Of a stretch of 7,826 nt of DNA, positions 5,588-7,826 are shown one piece after another. The DNA is from Bordetella parapertussis. GTDB taxonomy: Bacteria > Pseudomonadota > Gammaproteobacteria > Burkholderiales > SG8-39. The notes under the pieces were generated by a model. The model had not been told where the DNA came from, did not search any database, and saw nothing but the letters and a program-made list of their open reading frames with translations. The translations under genes were made by a program, and so were the position numbers. Location: the NCBI GenBank assembly GCA_945906975.1, contig CAMDRY010000138.1:1-7826 (forward strand), in the 5' to 3' direction. Each line of letters opens with the position of its first letter. Position 1 is the first letter of the stretch.

Positions 5588-6694
5588 ATGTCCGAATTGC
5601 TCAGCAGCACCCTGCAACTGGTCAGGAGTTCCCCTCAGCTTCCAATGTCCTGGTATGTCGACCAGCGCATCTTCGATGTTGAGATGCAGGCGCTGTTCAA
5701 GAACGGACCCGGGTATGTCGGTCATGAACTGATGGTCCCCAACCAGGGCGACTATCACAGCATTGGCTGGATGGACGATGCCAAGCTTCTGGTACGCAAC
5801 AGCCAGGGTATAGAGTTGCTCTCCAACATCTGCCGTCACCGCCAGGCCATCATGCTGGAGGGTCGCGGCAGCGCCCAGCACATCATCTGCCCGCTGCACC
5901 GCTGGACCTATGACCTGCAGGGCGAGCTCATCGGCGCGCCGCATTTCCCGGAAAATCCCTGCCTCAGCCTGGGCAAGACGCCACTGCAAAACTGGAACGG
6001 CCTGCTGTTTGCCGGAAAGCGCGACGTAGCGGCTGAGCTTGCCGGCATCGAAGTGGCCGCCGACCTCGACTTCTCCGGTTATATGTACCACCGCACCGAG
6101 ATCCACCACTGCGCCTACAACTGGAAGACCTTCATCGAGGTCTATCTTGAGGACTATCACGTCGAGCCCTTTCATCCCGGCCTCGGCCAGTTCGTCAGCT
6201 GCGAAGACCTGCGCTGGCAGTTCGCCGAGCGCTTTTCCGTGCAGACGGTGGGTCTCAACAACCACCTCGCCCGCCCCGGCAGCAAAACCTACGCACGCTG
6301 GCATAAGGCGGTGCTCGACTACTACGGCGGCGAAATGCCGCAGCACGGCGCCATCTGGCTGACGCTCTACCCGAACATCATGGTCGAGTGGTATCCGCAT
6401 GTGCTGGTGGTGAGCACCCTGCACCCGAACGGCCCCCAGTCGACCACCAACGTCATCGAGTTCTACTACCCCGAGGACATCGCGCTGTTCGAGCCCGAGT
6501 TCATCGCCGCAGGACAAGCCGCCTACATGGAAACGGCCGAGGAGGACGACGAGCTCGCCATCCGCATGGATCGCGGCCGCCGCGCACTGCACCAGCAGGG
6601 GCTGGACGACGCCGGCCCCTACCAGTCGCCTATGGAGGATGGCATGCTGCATTTTCACGAGCATATCCGGCGCGAACTTGCGGGCCGGATTTAG
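5588..6694 (+). CDS. Rieske non-haem iron oxygenase, alpha-subunit type (substrate unknown)
   Basis: This 368-residue cytoplasmic protein belongs to the ring-hydroxylating/Rieske oxygenase family, which uses electrons passed through a [2Fe-2S] cluster to activate oxygen at a mononuclear iron. The Rieske ligands are visible: C82-x-H84 and C101-x2-H104 (in ICPLHRW). The catalytic domain shows NWKTFIEVYLEDYHVEPFHP at 178-197. His191 and His196 are iron ligands, Glu188 is in the place of the bridging Asp of naphthalene dioxygenase, and Asp320 or Asp321 is the likely third ligand. Glu at the bridge also occurs in carnitine oxygenase CntA and many single-subunit family members. The length suits an alpha-only enzyme. 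No reductase, ferredoxin or beta subunit is near, so electrons must come from elsewhere. It diverges from xseB-ispA-dxs across 284 bp, an arrangement I recall from other betaproteobacteria. Whether it acts on a terpenoid, quinone precursor or aromatic compound cannot be told from sequence. Confidence 0.9.
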   Translation: MSELLSSTLQLVRSSPQLPMSWYVDQRIFDVEMQALFKNGPGYVGHELMVPNQGDYHSIGWMDDAKLLVRNSQGIELLSNICRHRQAIMLEGRGSAQHIICPLHRWTYDLQGELIGAPHFPENPCLSLGKTPLQNWNGLLFAGKRDVAAELAGIEVAADLDFSGYMYHRTEIHHCAYNWKTFIEVYLEDYHVEPFHPGLGQFVSCEDLRWQFAERFSVQTVGLNNHLARPGSKTYARWHKAVLDYYGGEMPQHGAIWLTLYPNIMVEWYPHVLVVSTLHPNGPQSTTNVIEFYYPEDIALFEPEFIAAGQAAYMETAEEDDELAIRMDRGRRALHQQGLDDAGPYQSPMEDGMLHFHEHIRRELAGRI

Positions 6695-6723
6695 GGACGG
6701 GTTACAAATTTCATTATTTACGG

Positions 6724-6816
6724 GTCATTGCGAGGAGCAAGGCGACGAAGCAATCTCGTCGCCTTGCCACATCCGTCACAACCGCAACGAGATTGCTTCG
6801 CTGAGCTCGCAATAAC
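6724..6816. repeat. Palindromic intergenic repeat, copy 1 (expanded left arm)
   Basis: This 93-bp element lies between the Rieske gene and the sulfurtransferase gene. Its outer ends GTCATTGCGAG (6724-6734) and CTCGCAATAAC (6806-6816) are inverted at 10 of 11 positions. CGAAGCAATCTCGT (6746-6759) pairs perfectly with ACGAGATTGCTTCG (6787-6800). A second, competing 12-bp perfect stem forms locally between 6737-6748 and 6756-6767 around a 7-nt loop. The right arm (6791-6816) matches that of copy 2 at 24 of 26 bases. GTCATTGCGAG-type palindromes of this kind are, from general knowledge, frequent in many environmental bacterial genomes and resemble REP or MITE-like elements. No target-site duplication was found. 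Confidence 0.8.
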
Positions 6817-6858
6817 ACCGCGTCGTTTTGAAAAAATTTAAAGCCACCCGTTAATCCA

Positions 6859-7713
6859 ATGACCCACTCCACCCTGGTTTCGAGCGACAAACTGGCGGCT
6901 CATCTTGACGACCCGCAGTGGGTCATCGTTGACTGCCGCCACGACCTCGCCGCGCCCGACGCCGGCGAACAAGCCTACGCCAGCGGACACCTGCAAGGCG
7001 CGCACTTCATGCATGCGGACCGCGATCTGGCCGGCCCGGTGAACGGGCGCAACGGCCGCCATCCCCTGCCCGCCGCCGACAGCTTCATGCAAGCGCTGGG
7101 CAAGGCCGGCATCACGCCGGATGCGCAAGTGGTGGCCTACGACGCGCAAGGCGGCATATTCGCCTCGCGCCTGTGGTGGATGCTGCGTCACTGGCTGGGC
7201 CACGAACGCGTTGCCGTACTCGACGGCGGCTGGAACAAATGGGCCGCCGAAGCGCGGCCGCAAAACACCGCGGTACCGCGCCCTGCGACGACCGTCTATG
7301 CCGCTACGCCGCGCGACAGCGTGATCGACGCCGGCCATGTGCTCGCACACCTGGGCAAGCCGGGCATGTTGCTGGTCGATGCGCGCGCCGCGGACCGCTA
7401 TCGCGGCGAAAACGAAACCCTCGATCCAGTCGGCGGCCACATCCCCGGCGCACAGAACCGCTTTTTCCGCGACAACCTCGATGCCGGCGGACAGTTCAAA
7501 AGTGCCGCCACGCTACGCCTCGAGTTCGAACAGCTGCTCGCCGGCGCGCCCGCATCGCAGGTGGTGCACCAGTGCGGCTCCGGGGTGACCGCCTGCCACA
7601 ACGCCCTCGCCATGGACATTGCCGGCTTCGCCGGGCACAAGGTCTACGCCGGCTCCTGGAGCGAGTGGTGTTCCGACCCGGCGCGGCCGGTGAAAACCGG
7701 CGCGGAACCCTAG
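6859..7713 (+). CDS. sseA: 3-mercaptopyruvate/thiosulfate sulfurtransferase, two rhodanese domains
   Basis: This 284-residue enzyme moves sulfane sulfur from a donor such as 3-mercaptopyruvate or thiosulfate to cyanide, thiols or thioredoxin. It has the usual tandem rhodanese fold. The N-terminal domain covers about 5-130, with VIVDCRHDL at 22-30 and the inactive loop YDAQGGIFASR at 94-104. The catalytic C-terminal domain covers about 155-275, with LLVDARAADRYRGE at 171-184 and GGHIPGAQN at 192-200. The active loop CGSGVTA at 239-245 has the persulfide-forming Cys239. CGSGVT is the loop typical of E. coli SseA-like mercaptopyruvate sulfurtransferases, whereas classical rhodaneses carry CRKGVT, so mercaptopyruvate is the likelier donor. 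GSWSEW at 265-270 is the usual C-terminal signature. No signal peptide is seen. ATG 6859 lacks a clear Shine-Dalgarno, but the protein starts at the family's normal position. The gene stands alone between two palindromic repeats. Confidence 0.92.
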   Translation: MTHSTLVSSDKLAAHLDDPQWVIVDCRHDLAAPDAGEQAYASGHLQGAHFMHADRDLAGPVNGRNGRHPLPAADSFMQALGKAGITPDAQVVAYDAQGGIFASRLWWMLRHWLGHERVAVLDGGWNKWAAEARPQNTAVPRPATTVYAATPRDSVIDAGHVLAHLGKPGMLLVDARAADRYRGENETLDPVGGHIPGAQNRFFRDNLDAGGQFKSAATLRLEFEQLLAGAPASQVVHQCGSGVTACHNALAMDIAGFAGHKVYAGSWSEWCSDPARPVKTGAEP

Positions 7714-7723
7714 AAAAACCGCT

Positions 7724-7809
7724 GTCATTGCGAGCGCAGCGAAGCAATCCCGCCGCCATGGAGAGGCCGCAGCAATGCCACAAGATTGCTTCGCTGCGCT
7801 CGCAATGAC
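7724..7809. repeat. Palindromic intergenic repeat, copy 2 (perfect 26-bp arms)
   Basis: An 86-bp element follows the sulfurtransferase stop codon by 10 bp. Arms 7724-7749 and 7784-7809 are perfect inverted repeats of 26 bp around a 34-nt centre. The left arm begins GTCATTGCGAG and ends CGAAGCAATC, both also found in copy 1. On the plus strand the element is followed by an AT-rich tail (TACTTTATTATTT to the window end), so in RNA it could serve as a bidirectional or intrinsic-like terminator for the sulfurtransferase gene. No transposase is encoded inside it. Confidence 0.85.
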
Positions 7810-7826
7810 CGAGTACTTTATTATTT

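Noticed and set aside
5567..6664. A 365-codon open frame antisense to the Rieske gene
   Set aside because: It covers nearly the whole of a clearly coding gene on the other strand, has low-complexity His/Val/Gly-rich composition and matches no family I know; it is a by-product of GC-rich codon usage.
6388..6804. Plus-strand frame running from the Rieske gene into repeat copy 1
   Set aside because: Out-of-frame shadow of the Rieske gene; composition and motifs support only the main frame.
6720..6820. Target-site duplications that would mark the repeats as recent transposon insertions
   Set aside because: The bases flanking both repeat copies show no direct duplication.

Overview
The window looks like chromosomal DNA from a GC-rich Gram-negative bacterium, most likely a betaproteobacterium of the Nitrosomonadales/Rhodocyclales type. 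That placement rests on the gene order xseB-ispA-dxs-folE2 beside a Rieske oxygenase gene and on how closely the proteins resemble the forms I know from that group; no database search was possible. Most of the content is conserved housekeeping sequence. There is no integrase, IS transposase, phage gene, CRISPR array, tRNA or rRNA.

Layout. (1) Bases 1-388, minus strand: the N-terminal part of a class I glutamine amidotransferase that runs off the left edge. (2) Bases 398-1102, plus: an exported, single-lobe retropepsin-like aspartic protease. Its start codon lies only 9 bp from the amidotransferase start codon, so the two genes diverge with almost no spacer. (3) Bases 5303 down to 1127, minus: a probable operon of xseB (exonuclease VII small subunit), ispA (farnesyl diphosphate synthase), dxs (1-deoxyxylulose-5-phosphate synthase) and folE2 (type IB GTP cyclohydrolase I). 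The 215-bp gap before folE2 holds a possible promoter, a strong stem-loop and a 20-codon leader ORF whose stop codon overlaps the folE2 start. (4) Bases 5304-5587: a divergent regulatory region. (5) Bases 5588-6694, plus: a Rieske non-haem iron oxygenase alpha subunit with no reductase or ferredoxin partner in the window. (6) Bases 6859-7713, plus: a two-domain 3-mercaptopyruvate/thiosulfate sulfurtransferase of the SseA type. It is bracketed by two related palindromic repeats at 6724-6816 and 7724-7809.

How the genes work together. Dxs makes DXP from pyruvate and glyceraldehyde-3-phosphate, which opens the MEP isoprenoid pathway (and feeds thiamine and pyridoxal phosphate synthesis). IspA condenses the resulting C5 units to farnesyl diphosphate for quinones, undecaprenyl carriers and possibly hopanoids. 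FolE2 opens folate synthesis from GTP. XseB is half of a DNA repair nuclease and is commonly found in this operon without a direct biochemical link. The Rieske protein's substrate cannot be read from the sequence; its position opposite the isoprenoid operon is suggestive but not proof of a link.

I see no convincing wholly new system. The points most worth a second look are the folE2 leader architecture, the unpartnered Rieske oxygenase, the back-to-back start codons at 386-400, and the repeat pair, one member of which has an expanded arm and two competing folds.
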